The position numbers and the translations under genes were made by a program. DNA of 64,000 bases from Oscarella lobularis (lineage: Eukaryota > Porifera > Homoscleromorpha > Homosclerophorida > Oscarellidae): positions 3,534,001 through 3,598,000 of the forward strand of contig NC_089178.1 of assembly GCF_947507565.1 (NCBI RefSeq), in the 5' to 3' direction. Shown here one piece after another: positions 33,011-45,627 of the stretch. How positions within the stretch are numbered: position 1 is the first letter of the stretch; every line of letters begins with the position of its first letter. The notes under the pieces were generated by a model that was not told where the DNA came from, searched no databases, and saw only the letters and a program-made list of their open reading frames with translations.

Positions 33011-34956
33011 TTGTCTGCTGTCTGCCATCTGGCTCAAGTTCGTCAACTACCTGAGGGTCCGACTGATAAGCAGGAGGAGGAATTCGTCACGCCGTCCAAT
33101 TCCATTGGACTTGTGCCTGTCGCAACGTGCGAAGAGCCTCCAAAAGACCAAGACTTTAACGTGATTGGATCATGTGAATTCTACGCGGCCGGCGATCTTT
33201 GCGCGCCGTATCGTACAAACCAGACGGTATACGTTGACGGCAGAAAACAATACTATGGTCAAACGTGCTTGATGAATAATTTACGAAATGTACTCAATCT
33301 TCTTTCGAAGCAGACGTCTCCAGAAATCGAAGCCTTATCAAATGACGATTTGAGCGAATGCCTTCAAGTGCAGCTGCAAGGGATCTGTCATTATTTCTTC
33401 CCCGACTGTAGCGGAACGTCGTCGTGGAAGAGAATGTGTCGAGAGAGTTGCAAAGACACCTTTGGAAAGGGACACGTCTGCTCTGATCTATTTAGTCATA
33501 CCAAAAGTGCCTTGATAGCGCTTCTCCATGACAAGACTGTATTTGCCTTGCACATCAACTCAGAAGATTTCTCTTGCACGAACCTGCCGTCGAAATCTCA
33601 AGGCGACTGTTTTGATTTTGAAGGTATTGTTTTTCCCGTCCAAAATTTAATAATCTGTTATGAATTTCAGTTCCACGTGAATTACGTTTGGGATCCAATC
33701 ATCTCGTGCTTATTCTTTGTGTGATTCTCCCCGCGATTGCCGTCATTGGTATCGTTATTGGACTTATAATCGCATTTAGGAGAAGACGAGCTTCCGCCAC
33801 AGAAATGCAAAACGATTCATTTAACAACAGATCGTACGGTGCACCTCCCTTTGTCGACGTTTCAGTTCGTAGTCGAATAAGTAATATCCTATCATCGTCG
33901 TCATGCACCGTTTCCGAAAGGTCCATGATCATTGATCCGTCGTATTCGATTGATGATTTTCCTGAGGTATCCTTGGACACGATAGGATACGTTCGAGACT
34001 TGGGAGAAGGAGAGTTTGGAAAAGTGAGACGTTAGAGCTATATTGATAGTCTTCTTCTAATATCACGGGGCTTAGGTGTTCTTGGGCACTTTGAATTGTC
34101 GTTCCAACGAATCGGAACCGCTTCTCGTCGCTGTGAAGACATTGAAGTCGAATAATGATGATGACGATGACGAAAAGGCGGAGAAGAATTTTTTCGCCGA
34201 GTTGGAGATCGTGACTCAGTTGCGTCACGAGAACATTGTTTGTCTTCTAGCCAAGTGGCTCACCGACGCACCGCGCTGCATGATCTTTGAATTCATGTGC
34301 TACGGCGACCTCAATCAAGTGCTCAGGTCAGCTGACATTGGCGACGAACAGTGTCTCTACGCAATAGATGTGGACGAAGAGACGGAAGCTGAGAGGAAGC
34401 ACGTCGTTACTGTAGCCGATCTTATTTCGGCGGTGAGTCAGGTGTGCTGTGGTCTCCGGTATTTAGCCAGTAGACGATTTGTTCATCGCGATCTTGCCAC
34501 TCGTAATTGCTTAGTGGGCAAGGAATTGTCTGTCAAAATTTCGGATTTCGGATTGACGAGAGATATTTATTCTAGAGACTATTACAGGTAGGATGCAGTC
34601 AGAGACTTTGACATTTCTTAGTGTCTTTCTTTTGTGACAGAGCCAAAGGCTTCACTCCGCTTCCAATTCGTTGGATGGCTCCTGAGAGTATTATGTATGG
34701 AAAGTATGTCGTTGCTTCGGACGTGTGGAGCTTCGGTGTACTGATGTGGGAAGTGTTTACGCTGGGAAAACAGCCCTATTATGGTATGTCGAATGAGGAA
34801 GTCGTCATTCATGTAGCAAAAGCAGGCGTTCTTCCTTCCGCTGATCAATTCTGTCCCGATTCAGTCTCGAATTTGATGAAGACCTGCTGGATGTTTGAGC
34901 CAAAGGATCGACCATCCGCTGATCAACTTCTTGACACTATCCAGCAACTGCCTTAG
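33011..34956 (+). CDS. R2: single-CRD receptor tyrosine kinase, ROR/MuSK-like, 5' end unresolved
   Basis: Exons: (33011)-33623, 33671-34023, 34076-34587, 34641-34956, phases kept. One Frizzled CRD starting at [20 protein letters not shown], with CHYFFPDC and CRESCKDTF as in the ROR/MuSK type. Then a short spacer, membrane helix ([20 protein letters not shown]) followed by RRRR, juxtamembrane with Ser-rich text, kinase. Motifs: [59 protein letters not shown], ending TIQQLP and TAG. An acidic stretch (NNDDDDDEK) follows the catalytic lysine. No FN2 module. The first listed codon is only where the frame opens; the true start is upstream or at an unseen splice. Paralogue of R1 and R3; it lies 95 bp before R3. 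Confidence 0.82.
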
Positions 34957-35050
34957 TTACTTTTCGTCTCTGCATATGCATGCGCTGACTTTCTTTTCTC
35001 TTAACGTGCGTTAGCTTGACTTCTTTTGCCCCATCGTGCTCTGTTTTGCC

Positions 35051-38000
35051 ATGCGGCTGGGCACGATTTCATTTGAAAGGACTTTGCTGCGTCGTTCGAT
35101 CATCTCTTCCACAATCTGCGCTGTTCTTTTGGGTAAAAACGAGTAGACGTAGACTCATTTATCTTCTACACTCCGCTTCGTGCTCGAATTCTGAAGAGAA
35201 ATGAAGTTTGCACATTTTTATCACACCATCGATTAGAATACTCCCAATTATTCTTCGAGAGAGAAAGTTTTCTACGCACGTGACGGGGCGTTGTCTTTTC
35301 TTTTCCCTTAGGTGTGCTCAAGCATGGCCATTCTCTTGCCCCATCCAACTCACCATCGCCTACAATTAGCATCAATGCAACCGTAGCTACTCCAGCTGGA
35401 AATATCTCCTCCATCGCCAATGGATCTGCCACGCCTTCAAGCATCAATGTAACTTCCAGCCCTCCTAACACGCCTTCAAGTACCAATGCTAAAATCTCCT
35501 CTGTGGTCAATGGATCTGCCGCCACGCCTTCAAATCTCTCCAGCACGCCTTCAAGCACCAATGCTAGTCTTACTACTGAAAATATCTCCTCTATTGTCAA
35601 TGGATCTTCAGATGTCCCCACCACGCCTTCAAGTACTAATGCTAGTTATATCTCCTCTATCGTCAACGGATCTTCAGATCTCCCCACCACGCCTTCAAGC
35701 ACTACCAATCCTAGTAGTCTAACTGCTAGCCCCACGTCTCCCACAACATCTGTAACCAGTACTAGTGTTCCAACTGGACTATGTGAGTTTTATCGTGGAG
35801 GAGCAACTTGTGCGAGATTTCTAGCCGGTAAGCGAGTATTTGTTGATCCACGACCACACTATTCGCAAGACAACGTATCTGACTTTGTCGACGGTTTTGT
35901 CAAACTTTTATCGCAACACGTCGACGCATCGAACAATACGTACTGCAACAGCCTTCGATTGGAATTCTTGTGCCGTTACCTTTTTCCCGATTGCGTAAAA
36001 GAAAATTCGGGTGGCGTGACGTTTGCAAAAGTGTGCAAGGAGAATTGCGAACGCATCTTCTTTGGAAGTCACCAATGTACGACTTCGTTTGTGACATCTC
36101 AAGGCGCCGGTTTGGCCTACTCCAATTTGATTGCGTACGATACCGTGCAGACGAATGCGAGCGATTTTACGTGCACTCTTTTACCAACTATTGCTCAGTC
36201 AAACAACACGTGCATGAAATTGCTTCCTCGTAAGTCTTTTTACATTTTAGAGAGATTATTTATTCTTTTTTTTAGAATTGGAGACTCCCGTCACGACAAT
36301 GTCCACTGTATCGACTGCCACTAACAGTGGCATAGATTATGATACTTGTGGTGGACGCGGTGATGGAGGGTGTCGTTTTCCGTTTGAGTACAACGGCTAT
36401 ACGTATTATTCGTGCACTACTGTACTTCTTCAGTACTCCGGCTTTCGTCCGTGGTGTTCGACGAAAGTGGGCAATTATTATGGGCACTTTACGTATAGAA
36501 ATTGCTACTGTTCAGGTACGGTCAAAGTAACGATTACGAGAGCCTCGTTGTTTGAGTTCTTTTTCTATATATAGAGCCAGTTCGCCTAAATACGTCTTGC
36601 CAAGTCTATCGGAAGGACTTTGGCGATTTTTGCTATCCAAATCGAGGAGGTAAACAAGTGTTCATCGATGACAGTAACTGGAATGCCACACGAGCAATAA
36701 TGGCCGAAGCGGAAAGGACAATTGAGAAGCGCTCACTACAAAATAGGTGTAGGGCAGTGGACTTGAGACAAGCCGTTTGCTCCGGTATCTTTCCTCATTG
36801 CCTTCATATCAACGTACCTCTGCTAAACGAGACCGTTTATCCCGGTCTTGCGTGCAGGGAGGCGTGTGAAAGCGTTGTGGACACTTGCTCCAAAGATCTT
36901 AATTTTCTTCTCGACTCGTTAAAAACTTTCGCCGTTCGCAATAACTTTCATTTCATTCAATTTGCGCTGGACTATCCAATCTGCCAATTGCTTCCTTCTA
37001 AAAACGACACGCCACTGTGTAAGGATTTCTCGGCAGAGACAGTATTAACAGAGCCACTCGATCACTCGCCGACTACGCCGACTACGGCGACATCAACTGT
37101 TTCATTACTCGTCTATATTCTTCCTTCGGTTGGCACTGTTCTATTGCTTCTTATCTTGATCATCGTTCTTCTTGTTTGCGCTCGTAATCGTCGTCACAAA
37201 AAGAAAGTACTGCACGTTAATTCGGTGTACTATAATTCACAGAGTGGTATCTCTTTGGACGAGAATACCCACAAGCTGCAGTCGACTGGACTTTCGATGA
37301 GGAATCTCTTGGAAAAAATACAGGCGACGAGACGAGAGTCTCAGACGAGTTTGTCTGTGAGCGGATTTGACGAAAATCCGAATTTTAGCTCGAATGATAT
37401 TCCTGACGTTCCACTTGATGCCATTGACTATATTCGGCCTCTCGGAGAAGGTGCATTTGGACAGGTATAAGTGCCAATAGATATCACGCTCTCTCTAGTA
37501 TACTATTGTCATATCTAAGGTTTTCATGGGGCTCGTGTCTAACGAGAGTGGAAAGGTTCCCGTGGCAGTCAAAGTACTAAAAGACGGAAACGACGAAAAG
37601 GCGAAGGAGGATTTTGATTCAGAACTCAATATCATGGTTCAACTACGTCACGAGAAAATCGTATCTCTCTTAGCAAAATCCGTTTCGGAAGAGCCCTACT
37701 GTATGGTCTTTGAATTCATGTGCTACGGAGATCTGAACGATTTTGTTCGAAAAGCAAAGATCGGTGATGAGACTCACTTGACTGAAAGGGACAGTGAAAA
37801 GCACGTCGTCACAATCGACGATCTTAAGAGCATAGTGCGTCAGATCTGTCTCGGTTTGAAATATCTCGAAGAACGCCGTTTCGTGCACCGGGACGTTGCG
37901 ACGAGGAACTGCTTAGTGGGAAAAGAACTCACTACGAAAATCTCCGATTTCGGTCTTTCAAGAGACATTTATTCTTCGGATTATTACAGGTATAGAATCA

Positions 38001-38350
38001 ATATGATATATTGTAATGATATATTTTTTTGAAGGGTCGGAGGAAAAGCTTTTTTGCCCATTCGCTGGATGCCACCTGAGAGCATTGTTTATGGAAAATT
38101 CACTGTCAAGTCAGACGTATGGTCCTTTGGAGTGCTCATGTGGGAAGTATATACCCTGGGCAAGCAACCCTACTACGGTCAGTCGAATGAAGAAGTCATA
38201 CGTTTCGTTGTGAAAGGAGGCAGATTGTCTTGTCCGGACGACTTCTGTCCTTCTTCCTTGCACGACGTCATGAAGAGGTGCTGGGAACTTGAGCCAAAAA
38301 GCAGGCCATTTGCTCACGAGCTACTCGAGCTCTTGGACGACTCGGAATGA
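35051..38350 (+). CDS. R3: CRD-FN2-CRD receptor tyrosine kinase, ROR/MuSK-like
   Basis: Exons: 35051-35132, 35312-36229, 36276-36515, 36575-37464, 37520-37989, 38035-38350; 972 codons, all phases kept. N-terminal hydrophobic segment ending SIISSTICAVLLG, long Ser/Thr/Asn linker (about 28-180) built from repeats, CRD1 about 185-325, FN2 about 355-412 (CRFPFEYNG, FRPWCSTK, NCYC), CRD2 about 420-560, membrane helix about 590-612 followed by RNRRHKKK, kinase about 690-968. Kinase: GEGAFGQV, VAVK, HRDVATRNCL, DFGLSRDIYSSDYYR, WMPPESIVYG. Same domain order as R1 though on the opposite strand 17 kb away. The leader is longer than usual before its hydrophobic core, so cleavage is uncertain. Confidence 0.86.
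35380..35745. repeat. Coding minisatellite in the R3 linker
   Basis: Imperfect repeats encode variations on ISSIVNGSS and TPSSTNA, with units of about 60-80 bp. The plus-strand phrases ATCTCCTCTAT(T/C)GTCAA and CACGCCTTCAAGCAC recur. Potential N-glycosylation sites (NGS, NVT, NAT) recur with it. It differs in sequence from the R1 stalk repeat, so stalks were built independently. Confidence 0.7.
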
Positions 38351-38492
38351 TATTTTTATAGGTACTATGCCTCATTTTTACCTTTCGACGTTTGATTACG
38401 GTCGTCGTAGACTCGCAAACTCGTTCGCGGAGATATTGTACTGGTAGAATGGGCGTATACATGCTGGAGAGTCGCGCGTTAGTGAAACCAAG

Positions 38493-39615
38493 ATGGCTGC
38501 GTTTTGCAGACGTTTGATCTCAGCAAGAGGACGTTCTCTCACGACTTCAGCAAGCGGGCGCACGGAGAAAAAACACCTCTGGCTCCTCGCTATACCCGTG
38601 ACGACGTTCGGCCTGGGAACGTGGCAGATTTTTCGACTCAGATGGAAATTAGACTTGAAGATGGATCTGGAGAAGCGCACAACGGCACCGCCCGTTCCCT
38701 TATCGACTAAGTAACTAATCTAAGACTTAAAACATAAGGGGTTTATGCCAGATTAGTTTAGATGAGCTATTGCGCGACTTCGAATATCGTCGCGTGACTC
38801 TTCAAGGCGAATTCGATCATTCAAAGGAGCTCTACTTGCAGCCTAGACTGCTACTGAGCGAGGGAAAGAGCGTCGGTGCAAAAGAGCCGGGAGCGCAGGT
38901 CGTCACTCCATTCACTTGCAAAGTATCAGGGTAGGAAGATAATTCATAAATTTTCAAAAAAGAGTCGTTTGTACACGTGCATGTCAAGGGAGACGATTTT
39001 GGTAAACAGAGGCTGGGTTCCCAAATCGAGGCTGAATCCTACAACGAGACTAGAAGGACAGGTCTAGATGAAACTCAACGAGATATTAATTAATCAATAT
39101 AACACTTTTCTTTTCAGCCTCAGGGTGAGGTGAAGCTAACAGGGTTTGTAAGAGGCTCGGAGAAGGTAGCTAACTCACTTTATGGCTTTTGCTCACTTGT
39201 AAGTCTTTTCTTCACACAGAGGAGTCCGTTTATGCCGAAAAATAAACCGGAGGAGAATTGCTGGCACTATAAAGATCTCGATGCCATGGCGTTAGCCACT
39301 CAAGCCAAGCCATTTCTTGTCGATGCTGATGCTAGTAATTGATTTATTGTACATTTATTATTTATTTATTTATTGGTTGTTGTAGCTGCTACTGTGCCTG
39401 GCGGCCCAATTGGAGGTCAAACAGTCATCAGTCTTCGAAATGAGCATTTGCAATATATTTTTACTTGGTAATAATAAGATTTTGTTTTCTATGGTTGACT
39501 ATTATCATTTCGAAGGTACTGCTTGGCTCTCATTACATTGTACATGTGGACGAGACTTAGACAGAAAAACGGGACGACTTCAACTCTGGTAAAACGACCG
39601 TTATCTCCTTTCTAG
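38493..39615 (+). CDS. SURF1: SURF1-like cytochrome c oxidase assembly factor
   Basis: Inner mitochondrial membrane protein that helps assemble complex IV. Exons read in order: [20 protein letters not shown] (mitochondrial leader), [20 protein letters not shown] (first membrane segment with the GLGTWQ signature), [23 protein letters not shown]|..[15 protein letters not shown] (the NRGWVP signature), [39 protein letters not shown], and the second membrane segment ([11 protein letters not shown]) before a basic end ([12 protein letters not shown] 39613-39615). Splices such as ACTAA|GTAACT keep phase. ATG 38493 starts the leader. The gene converges on F1, with 186 bp between stop codons. Confidence 0.87.
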
Positions 39616-39801
39616 CTACGTGCATATTGGCATTAGTTTGATTAATTAAACACAGTCATTCTAATGCATTGCACATGATAAATGTACGAGCAGCAAATCC
39701 GCTACGTGTTTGATTTAATTAAAAGAGACAAAGAAAGTGAGACACAGCAGAGTTTATTTATTATTTGAAATTTGATATAAGATATAACTAGAGATGATAG
39801 T

Positions 39802-41541
39802 TTAATTAACTGGTACAGTAGTCTCATTGCTTTGCCTGCTCACAGTTCGACATTTGAACCATCCAAAGAGCTGATTTCGAACTCCTTTTATAGTGAGCGC
39901 GTAACGCACAATAGCTAGGATCGCCAAAACGCTCACGCATTCTGTCAATAGAGTCAATACGGGGTACTGAAAATCATGAAACGTTTCAGGACACGATGAC
40001 AAATTAGCAGCCGTACTCGACGTTTCTAATAGGCAGATTAAATGCTCTGTAAAGGCAAGTTGAGCTTTGTCTCTGGTGACTATGCTGAGAACGGATGAGA
40101 CGCCAAATAGCAACGTAAACACGGTGACGACCAGTGAAATTATGACGAAGCCGATTTTGAGCTTCTCAATTTCGCTCAATTTCTTTTTGTTGCCATTAGC
40201 GTATCCTTTCTTGATCGTAGTCTTTTTTCGAAAGCGATCGTGCTAAAAGAGAAAAGGATACGATTTTTAATTAATTAATTAATTAAAACGGTCTCTGTAC
40301 CTTTCGCAAGGTGTAGATCAAGTTGGTGAGAAGTGCAAGAAGGACAAATGAACTTACGTCTAACGGAAGAACAAACGTCGTCAGGAATAAAGCTTCCGTT
40401 GGCGGCATGCAGTATCCCATCAACGACACGGGTCGGTACGTTTTTTCAAATGCGAGATTGACGGCGAGCAAAGCCGCTGGAAAAAGCCAGCAAAACAACG
40501 ATTCTATGATATGAACTCGCGTTGAATTTTCCAAGAAATATCTTGAGCGCGTAGGATAGCAAATAGTCCACCACATGTTGGCCGCTGAAACAGTGAACCA
40601 AAACGTTTGAGCCAAGACAAGGTAATGGAACAAAGAGCCTAAGAGAAACGTTGAGTTGAAATAGTGGTGTATGTGTCAGCTGACCTATGACACGGCACGA
40701 CGTTGTAGGATTATCATTTTGGACCGAGTCCATGATATTTTCCGAGTTGCATATGATTCTTTCGTCGCCAATGATGATGCTAATCAAATCGAGAACTCCT
40801 ATTGTTGCTGAAGTGAGGAGCAAGTACCAGGGCAAAATGTGAGGAAATTTGCAACTGGATAAAGCCAATAAATAATTAATTATTCTTCACTGGCAGGGGT
40901 TACGTACTGTGATTTTCTTAGCTTGATCCATACTGACGTAAAAATCACCGCAGCTGAGAGAGCGACTACGATTTGCACGCAGATAATTACATCCTTTGAA
41001 ACCTAGACATTTTGAATTTAGCAGGCTTCGGCGTCGTTTTCTCTACTCTACTCTTTCGATTGGATGAATGAACCAAGTCACTACGCTGCACGGCACAATG
41101 CATCCACCTGAGCCGTGACGATTCGGAGCTAGACGATCTGGACAAGTCGAGTCGTTGAGTGATAAGAGCTCTATGGAACAGAAAATGAGACTGCGTCGTC
41201 GTAGAGACTCGCGCTAGTGTAATTCGACCTTTGAGACGAATGTTCTGCGCACGCGGCCACGCAAAGGAAAGAAAGTAAGATGAATACAGCGTTCGGTTCA
41301 CACGGCTTACCGTTCTGTTGACGTGCGTCTTATTCGTTGCAGTTGGAAAGGCGAATACGACGACGAAAGGCGCAAACGATACCGCGAAGGCGACAATCAC
41401 GCCGATAATGGGAACGATTACCAGGAGCGACGATTCTTTGTTGTGGGAGGAGACACTCGTCGTCTTCGTAACAACTCTTTTTTCTTCTCTCTTCGATTCG
41501 ATGGCGCCTGGAACGATTCGTCGCTCGCTGTTGTCGCCCAT
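39802..41541 (-). CDS. F1: Frizzled-type 7TM receptor without CRD (most divergent copy)
   Basis: Several exons on the minus strand. The first (from ATG 41541, MGDNSERRIVPGAIESKREE) has an N-terminal hydrophobic segment (LLVIVPIIGVIVAF) and NKT/NRT glycosylation sites. A 16-bp microexon (41244-41229) joins it to a short ectodomain with TCPDRLAPN and GGCIVPC. Then seven membrane segments: DVIICVQIVV..., SATIGVLDLISIIIG with ICNSEN, SAANMWWTICYPTRSRYF, ESLFCWLFPAALLAVNLAF, LTTFVLPLDVSSFVL, IGFVIISLVVTVF, and a last one ending RNQLFGWFKC. SSxxWW, the Cys before it and the W closing the last helix line up with Frizzled 7TM cores. The KTxxxW Dishevelled motif is not kept. Stop at 39802-39804. Confidence 0.68.
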
Positions 41542-41873
41542 CGCTAGAAGCGGAGATCTACGATCGAGAGTCGAGAGACTGGGCTAGATGTCGTTTTTAG
41601 ACCTCCGTCTTCCTCCTCTTCCTCTTCCTCTTCTTTTTCCGTTTCGGCTTCGTGCGACGCCGGGACAGCTACGTGGTCGAATTGCCTTTCTCGTGGATCC
41701 AACTCCATGGCACTTTCACGCGTGAGAAAAAATGGTGCGTCACAGTGTCACGCGCTTCCGGGTTGTGGGGCGCCTCCACGAACATCGCTCTATGCATGCA
41801 TATAAGGGGGGAACACTCCCCATTTATTATACGTATTCTCCATATAGCATGACATAACGAAACCACGAACAAT
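41542..41873. other. F1-F2 intergenic region
   Basis: It holds the upstream region of F1. A plus-strand frame at 41652-41852 is not supported by any family. I see no shared block like the one upstream of F2-F6. Confidence 0.3.
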
Positions 41874-43550
41874 TCATTCTTTGCTTTTCCGACATCGTAT
41901 AAACGGAAGCATAATCCATTTTAGAATTAGTTTTCTAACTGCTTTTAGAGCAACGGCATAGTGAATGAGAATCAAAATTACGAGAATAGTGTGACAGTCT
42001 GTCAGAATAACTAGAGCCGGATACTGATACGAGCGGAAGGTTTCCGGACACGCTTCTAGCATTGATGCGTTAGATGAGGCATTTCCTTTCTCTACCAAAC
42101 AGATCAAATTCTCAACAAGAAGATTGACGACTTTGGTGTCTCCAAGGGAATTCAAGGTGTATGAAGTCTCATAAAGTATTGCCATCAGTATGATAAGAAG
42201 TGAAATGGCAAAAAATTGGACTCTGAGATTTTGTATGGCTGCAATTTTCTTCGTAGGGGTGTGTGCAGAAGCGTTGTTCAGCGTCAATACAACGTGATTT
42301 TTTTGAAATTGACGGTGCTATAAAGTGGAAACGGTAAGTAAGTGAGCTCATTGCTTTACGTTCATGATGCTTACATTGTACAAAGTATTAGTGACGTGTA
42401 CTAGCATGATAATGATTGTGATTGTTGATAGTGACATTGGAAGAATGAATGTCGCAAGCATGACAGGTATCGGCATGGGAACGCAGAAACGAGAGCTTGG
42501 TACTGGTCTATATGTTCCTCCTGCTGCGTAGGTTATAGCTATCAAAATGCCGGGAAGAATCCAACAGAAGGAGAACTGAATAGCGTGAATTCGAGCCGTC
42601 TTCTCGAAGAAGTATCTAGCACGTGTTGGAAAGCATATGACCCACCAGATATTGGCGGATGAACATGTCAGTAGCAGAGTGCCGCAAATTTGCAGGTAGT
42701 GGTATAGAGTGCCTGTTTGAATGAGAAATTTATTGGGACTGTATCTGTTATAGAACAAACCTAAAACGCGACAGCCAGCCGCTGGATTTTGTACAGAGTC
42801 TATGAGGTCTTTGGAGCTGCATATAGTGTTTTCGTCTCCAGCTATAACAGCGGCCAGTTCAACAGCACCTAAATAAAATAAGAGGCTTCTGTGTGCGGTA
42901 CTATATCAAAGCGTTGAGTGTGTCTATTAACCAATTGCTGTTGAGCAGAGAAAAAGATACCACACGAAGACTTGAGGAAATTTGAAACTGGATGAAAACA
43001 ATTTCAAAAAATAGTCTACTCGCGGGAAATCTTACTGCGATTTTCTCAATGCGGTCCAAACAAAGGTAAATGCTATTCCAGCTATGAGATTGATGACAAT
43101 CAGGACGTAGCTTAGCTTTGGCTTGATCGTTCGAAGGGTTGGGTGTTGAAGCCAATCTAAGGCACTGCAGGGCAAGAAACATCCACCCTTCGAGGTATGA
43201 GCCAGAGGAAAGGGGCAATAAGAAACGTTTTTTGTCATAATTTCTACAAGAGGAGTCAGAGATTGTCTTGGAAGGAAAAGAGTCACCTTCCAGACGATCG
43301 TTCTGCGTGCAAGATAATATACACGTAGTCGGATGTATAGAAAGAAGCGTACCATTTCTTCGACACGTGTACTATTCTGTGAGACGTGAATCGCCCATGA
43401 AATAACCAATGGAGAGAGGACCGCGGCGGAAGTGACGACGATGACGATGACGATGATGGCGAGCCGCAGCCAGTGGCCACTTCCCTTCGCCGCCGCTGCC
43501 GCCGGCCGCCTGTCCGATTCACCTGCCAAAAAACCATGCACTCGTCTCAT
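41874..43550 (-). CDS. F2: Frizzled-type 7TM receptor without CRD
   Basis: Start ATG 43550 (MRRVHGFLAGESDRRP). N-terminal hydrophobic segment (LAIIVIVIVVTSAAVLSPLV), 16-bp microexon 43302-43287, ectodomain VSYCPFPLAHTSKGGCFLPC, TM1 LIAGIAFTFVW, TM3 SSANIWWVICFPTRARYF, TM4 FSFCWILPGILIAITYAAGG, TM5 MLATFILPMSLSTITI, TM6 FFAISLLIILMAILYETSY, TM7 TDCHTILVILILIHYAVALK then RKLILKW, ending RKSKE and TGA 41874-41876. The pattern of a Cys pair in the hinge, ICSSKD...GCRVLG before TM3, WW in TM3 and K-x4-W after TM7 matches the Frizzled 7TM core. No cysteine-rich domain is present. A possible longer start at 43699 (MNFGWERQ) is out of frame by one base here. Confidence 0.72.
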
Positions 43551-43917
43551 TTTCTCCTCTCGATTTCAGTGGAGTCCTACTGGCCACCAAAGAGACACTA
43601 GATGCTTGGGAGAGCGCTATTGCTGTATCAGCAGTCGTCGAAATACCGTCGACTGTAGCCTTTCGGTAAGACTGCCTCTCCCATCCAAAATTCATCGTGT
43701 TTTACGACAGAGCGAGAAGATTCTTATGGGAGGGAAGCTGAGTCACAGAGACAACGCGCTTCCCGTGGAATTATACAAATGAGAAAGGCGCCACGCTGGC
43801 ATGTGGTATGTACACATATACGATTACATCATCTAAGTCACAGTGTACTTTTTTTTCCAAAATATGTACTACGTCAAAGTCGTCACTCCTCGCTTCCCGG
43901 ATAATTTTTTCTGGTCT
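43551..43917 (-). promoter_or_regulatory. F2 upstream region with a block shared across the F array
   Basis: It contains the frameshifted MNFGWERQ reading (43699 onward). Further out, about 43725-43860, lies a block beginning TGAGTCACAGAGACAACGCG and followed by AATTATACAAATGAGAAAGGC, TATGTACACATATA and ATTACATCATCTAAGTCACA. Versions recur at about 45805-45920, 47880-48000, 49985-50100 and 52130-52220. TGAGTCA is an AP-1-type site. Confidence 0.5.
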
Positions 43918-45627
43918 TCAAATTTTTCCGTCACGGTCTTCTGAGTATTTCTTGCTTTTCCGACATCGTATAAACGGAAACGTAATCCATTTTAGAATTA
44001 GTTTTCTAACTGCCTTTAGAGCAACGGCATAGTGAATGACAATCAGAATCCCGAGAATAGTTTGACAGTCTGTCAGAATGATTAGAGCTGGATACTGGTA
44101 CGAGCGGAAGGTTTCCGGACACGCTTCTAGAGTTGATACGTTAGATGAGGCATTTCCTTTCTCCGTCAGACAAATCAAACGCTCAGCAAGAAGATCGATG
44201 ACTTTGGTGTCTCCAAGGGAATTCAAGGCGTAAGAAGTCTCGTAAAGTATTGCCATCAGTAGGATAAGAACTGAAATGGCAAAAAATTGAATTCTGAGCT
44301 TTTGTATGGTCGCAATTTTTTTCGTTGGGGTGTTTGCGTTGCTCAGCGTCGGTGCAGCACACTTCTTTTGAAATTGACGGTGCTATAAAATGGAAAGGTA
44401 GGTAAGTGAGCTCATTGCTTACGTTCATGCTGCTTACATTGTACAAAGTATTAATGACGTGCACTAGCATGATAACGATTGTGATTGACGATAGTGACAG
44501 TGGAAGAACGAATGTTCCAAGCATGACAGGTTGAGGCATAGGGAGGCAGAAACGAGAGCTCGGAGACGGAATATATGTTCCTCCTGCTGCATAGGTTATA
44601 GCTATCAAAATGACAGGAAGAATCCAGCAGAAGGAGAACTGTAGAGCGTGAATTCGAGCCGTCTTCTCGAAGAAGTATCTAGCACGTGTTGGAAAGCATA
44701 TGACCCACCAAATATTGGCGGATGAACATGTGAGTAACAAGACGCCAGAAATTTGCAGGTAATGGTATAGAGTGCCTGTTGTGAAAATCATGAGATGATG
44801 TTTGCTACCGTACTGTTATAGAACACACCTAAAACGCGGCAGCCAGTCGCTGGATTTTGCACAGAGTCAAGGAGGTCATTGGAGCTGCATATAATGTTTT
44901 CGTCTCCGGCTATAGCAACAGCCAGTTCAATAGCACCTAAACAACAGGCTTCTGCGTAAGATGGTACTACAGATCAAAGCGTTGAATGTCTTTACCCATT
45001 GCTGTTGAGCAGAGAAAAAGATACCAGACAAAGACTTGAGGAAATTTGAAACTGGATGAAAGCAATTTCGAAAATAATCTACTTGCGGGAAATCTTACTG
45101 CGATTTTCTCAATGCAATCCAAACGAAGGTAAATACTATTCCAGCTATAAGATTGATTAGAATCAGGATATAGCTTAGCTTTGGCTTGATCATTCGTATG
45201 GTTGGGTGTTCAAGCCAATTTAAGGCATTGCAGGGCAAGAAGCATCCACCCTTCGAGGTATGAGCCAGGGGATAAGGGCAGTAAGAAACGTTGCTCGTCA
45301 TAATTTCTGCAAGAGGAGTCAGAGATGGTCTTTGGAGGAAGAGATGACAGTGAGTCACCTTCCAGACGAGCGTTCTGCGCGAGACACGATAAAGACCACC
45401 GTCCGGTAAGTTAGAAGAAAAAAAGCGTACTGTACCATTTCTTGGACACGTGTACCATTCGTTGAGGCGTGAAGCGCCCACGAAATAACAAATGGAGAGA
45501 GGACCGCGGCGGAAGTGACGACGATTACGGTGACGATGATGGCGAGCCGCAGCCGAGCTTGCCAATGACCACTTCCTTTCGCCGCCGGCTCCTTTTTACC
45601 TGCCATGAAAAAAACCACTCGTCTCAT
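43918..45627 (-). CDS. F3: Frizzled-type 7TM receptor without CRD
   Basis: Start ATG 45627 (MRRVVFFMAGKKEPAAKGSG). Same plan as F2: N-terminal hydrophobic segment, microexon 45374-45359, ectodomain SYCPYPLAHTSKGGCFLPC, seven membrane segments, KLILKW after the last. The C-terminus is longer than in the other copies (CRKSKKYSEDRDGKI). The middle exon reads FSFCWILPVILIAITYAAGG, PSPSSRFCLPMPQPVM and MLGTFVLPLSLSSITIVIML. The N-terminal MNFGWERQ reading (from 45787) runs into a stop after 63 codons, so the downstream ATG is the likely start. No disrupted membrane exon seen. Confidence 0.72.

Noticed and set aside
35380-35745. CRISPR-like array
   Set aside because: Units are imperfect, in frame and coding for a Ser/Thr stalk; there are no constant repeats with unique spacers.
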